From: an uncultured Verrucomicrobia subdivision 3 bacterium
Lineage (GTDB): Bacteria > Verrucomicrobiota > Verrucomicrobiae > Limisphaerales > CAMLLE01
DNA: 7,850 nt
Direction of reading: 5' to 3'
Assembly (NCBI GenBank): GCA_946480555.1
Contig: CAMLLE010000119.1
Coordinates: 1-7,850, forward strand
Below are positions 6,289 through 7,850 of the stretch, piece after piece; the first letter of the stretch is position 1; every line of letters starts with the position of its first letter. The position numbers and the translations under genes were made by a program. The notes beneath the pieces were generated by a model. It had not been told where the DNA came from, ran no database searches, and saw only the letters and a program-made list of their open reading frames with translations.

Positions 6289-7850
6289 ATGAAACGAACA
6301 GTTCGCAATAAACTGCGCCACGCGGTGGCACTCCTGGCAGCCGCCACCATCACCACCAGCGTCCAGGCGTACCAGGGAATGCCGACGCCGAAACTCAGTG
6401 TCAACGGACGCCATCTGCAGGATCCGTCAGGAAAGAATGTCCTCCTGCATGGCTACATGCAGCCGGGCGACAGCTACTTCAATGGCGGTCACGGCGTGAA
6501 CTTCAACAATCCGACCGATTACACCAGCACCGCGAATGTCGCGAGCGCGCTGAACTATTACCGTTCGGTGGCGACTCTCATGACGGACACGGCACCACGT
6601 TACGGCCGCACACATGGCTGGTATTCCAGCTTCGTTCGATACTTGGCCGATGGCACGGGCGTTCACAACTTCGCTCCCGGCTGGAATTCCGCCGGGCAAC
6701 TGTCGAGCCCCGCCCAGTTCAACGGCTGGATCAACAACGTGCTGGTCCCCTTCGTGAACCATTGCCGGTCCGTTGGTCTGTATGTCGTGCTCTGCGGCAA
6801 TCCGTCCGAGGTATTTCCCGGAGGCGATGCCACGCGCAACATGACCCAGCAATACCAGCAGAATCTCATCACGTTCTGGACGACGATCGCGAATCACCCC
6901 TCGCTCAAAAGCGCGGACAACGTGATGTTCGAAATTTGCAACGAACCCATCGCCATCGAGACTGCCTTCGGCCGGAACGATTGGGGTCAGGGACCGGACG
7001 CTTATGACCGGGCGATCACCGCCTTCATGCAACCGATCGTGAACGCCATCCGGAACACCGGCGCCGACAACGTCATCTGGATTCCCGGCCTGGTCTGGCA
7101 AGGCCAGTACGACAACTTCGCCACGTATCCCGTGCTCGGTTCGAACATCGGTTACGCCGGCCATCTTTATCCGCAGAGCGGTTCGCTCAATGATCCCAAC
7201 ACCTTCGCCCAGGTGTGGAACGGCGCGTTCAAAGCGTGCGCGGATCGCTATCCGATGATCATCACCGAAATGGCGTGGCACCCGGGCGATTCGTATGGAT
7301 TGATCAACGGCACCACCGCCGGTTTCGGCATGAACGCGAAGAACACCTTCGATGCCTCGGGCAATGTCAGCTACGTCTGCGGCATGATCGGCGACATGCT
7401 CGGCAATCTGCAGAACGGTCTCGCCAATCACACGTTCCCGACCAAGGAGAGCGGCCAGGCGGCGTTCGCCTGGTGGCCGACTTACACTTGGGCGGCGCCC
7501 GGCAGCGGCGGTGGCGGCCCGGTCGCCAACGGCACCTATCGCATCATCGCCCGGCATAGCGGCAAGGCTCTGGATGCAACTGGCGCTCAAACGGCCAACG
7601 GAACCCAAATCATTCAATGGGCCTACGGTGGCGGCAACAATCAGCGCTGGACCGTGACCAATCGCGGGAACAACCAATACTCCATCATCGGTGTGCAGAG
7701 CGGCCGGTGCGTGGAAGTCAGCAACTGGGGCACCGCCAACGGCAGCAAGGTGCAACTGTGGGATTGGCTGAACGGCAGCAACCAGAAGCACACGTTCACG
7801 GCGACGAGTGGCGGTTACTATCGCATCACACCCACTCACGCCACCGGCTC
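6289..7850 (+). CDS. Secreted glycoside hydrolase (GH5-like) with C-terminal CBM13 module, 3'-partial
   Basis: This is a second exported polysaccharide hydrolase, about 60% identical by eye to the enzyme at 2-1261 over the shared catalytic region. ATG 6289 opens a signal peptide, MKRTVRNKLRHAVALLAAAT, with likely cleavage after SVQA (residue 27). The mature protein begins with LSVNGRHLQDPSGKNVLLHG, the usual opening strand of GH5 domains. FEICNEP gives the presumed acid/base Glu 219, GHLYP gives His 292 and Tyr 294, and MIITEMAW gives the presumed nucleophile Glu 327. The linker WWPTYTWAAPGSGGGGP leads to a CBM13 module from residue 415. The frame stays open for 520 codons to the window end; by comparison with its paralogue about 33 residues are missing. 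No Shine-Dalgarno sequence is seen before the ATG; the leader is rich in A and C. Substrate is unknown. Confidence 0.9.
   Translation, partial: MKRTVRNKLRHAVALLAAATITTSVQAYQGMPTPKLSVNGRHLQDPSGKNVLLHGYMQPGDSYFNGGHGVNFNNPTDYTSTANVASALNYYRSVATLMTDTAPRYGRTHGWYSSFVRYLADGTGVHNFAPGWNSAGQLSSPAQFNGWINNVLVPFVNHCRSVGLYVVLCGNPSEVFPGGDATRNMTQQYQQNLITFWTTIANHPSLKSADNVMFEICNEPIAIETAFGRNDWGQGPDAYDRAITAFMQPIVNAIRNTGADNVIWIPGLVWQGQYDNFATYPVLGSNIGYAGHLYPQSGSLNDPNTFAQVWNGAFKACADRYPMIITEMAWHPGDSYGLINGTTAGFGMNAKNTFDASGNVSYVCGMIGDMLGNLQNGLANHTFPTKESGQAAFAWWPTYTWAAPGSGGGGPVANGTYRIIARHSGKALDATGAQTANGTQIIQWAYGGGNNQRWTVTNRGNNQYSIIGVQSGRCVEVSNWGTANGSKVQLWDWLNGSNQKHTFTATSGGYYRITPTHATG
7531..7850 (+). repeat. CBM13/ricin-B-like module, copy 3 of 3 (cut by window end)
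   Basis: This holds the first 107 residues of the same beta-trefoil, from GTYRIIARHSG, with lobe endings NNQRW and SNQKH; the third lobe is incomplete. It differs from copy 1 at about 19 of 107 residues. The final 35 bases of the window are identical to 6074-6108. Confidence 0.85.

Noticed and set aside
6427..7839. 470-codon minus-strand open frame opposite the second GH5 gene
   Set aside because: The plus-strand frame 6289-7850 has a signal peptide, GH5 motifs and CBM13; the minus frame is its shadow, similar to the one opposite the first GH5 gene.
1..7850. CRISPR array, tRNA/rRNA genes, insertion sequences
   Set aside because: No regularly spaced direct repeats with spacers, no cloverleaf or rRNA-like stretches, and no transposase motifs or flanking inverted repeats were seen.

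Overview
The window reads as a chromosomal segment of a GC-rich bacterium, most probably a verrucomicrobium (Pedosphaera/Limisphaerales-like) or a close planctomycete-verrucomicrobial relative. This is an inference from gene families, not from a marker gene. The grounds are an ECF sigma factor of the kind often paired with Ser/Thr kinases in these phyla, a Hanks-type kinase with that group's N-terminal helical segment and membrane-anchored C-terminal region, start codons without Shine-Dalgarno sequences, and intergenic 7-bp repeat and hairpin clusters.

All five genes lie on the + strand. (1) Bases 2-1261: the 3' part of a secreted glycoside hydrolase, family 5-like, ending in a ricin-type CBM13 module; its first ~138 codons lie upstream of the window. 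(2) 1282-1315: a strong terminator-like stem-loop. (3) 1344-1901: an ECF sigma factor. (4) 1902-2117: a non-coding stretch of several stem-loops that looks like dispersed repeat DNA. (5) 2118-4445: a membrane-anchored Ser/Thr protein kinase. (6) 4446-4696: non-coding, with a degenerate inverted copy of the heptad repeat and a weak terminator. (7) 4697-6211: a secreted family 1 pectate lyase with the same CBM13 module. (8) 6230-6256: a second stem-loop. (9) 6289-7850: a second GH5-CBM13 enzyme, with its start inside the window and its last ~33 residues beyond the end. It has no stop codon in the window and is easily missed for that reason.

Functionally this looks like a plant-polysaccharide degradation locus. 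Three exported enzymes (two paralogous GH5 enzymes and one pectate lyase) carry near-identical C-terminal carbohydrate-binding modules. A kinase-sigma factor pair sits between them. A reasonable but untested model is that the kinase senses an extracytoplasmic signal and controls the sigma factor, which then transcribes the flanking enzyme genes. No anti-sigma factor, SusC/SusD pair, transporter, RNA gene, mobile element or CRISPR array is visible.
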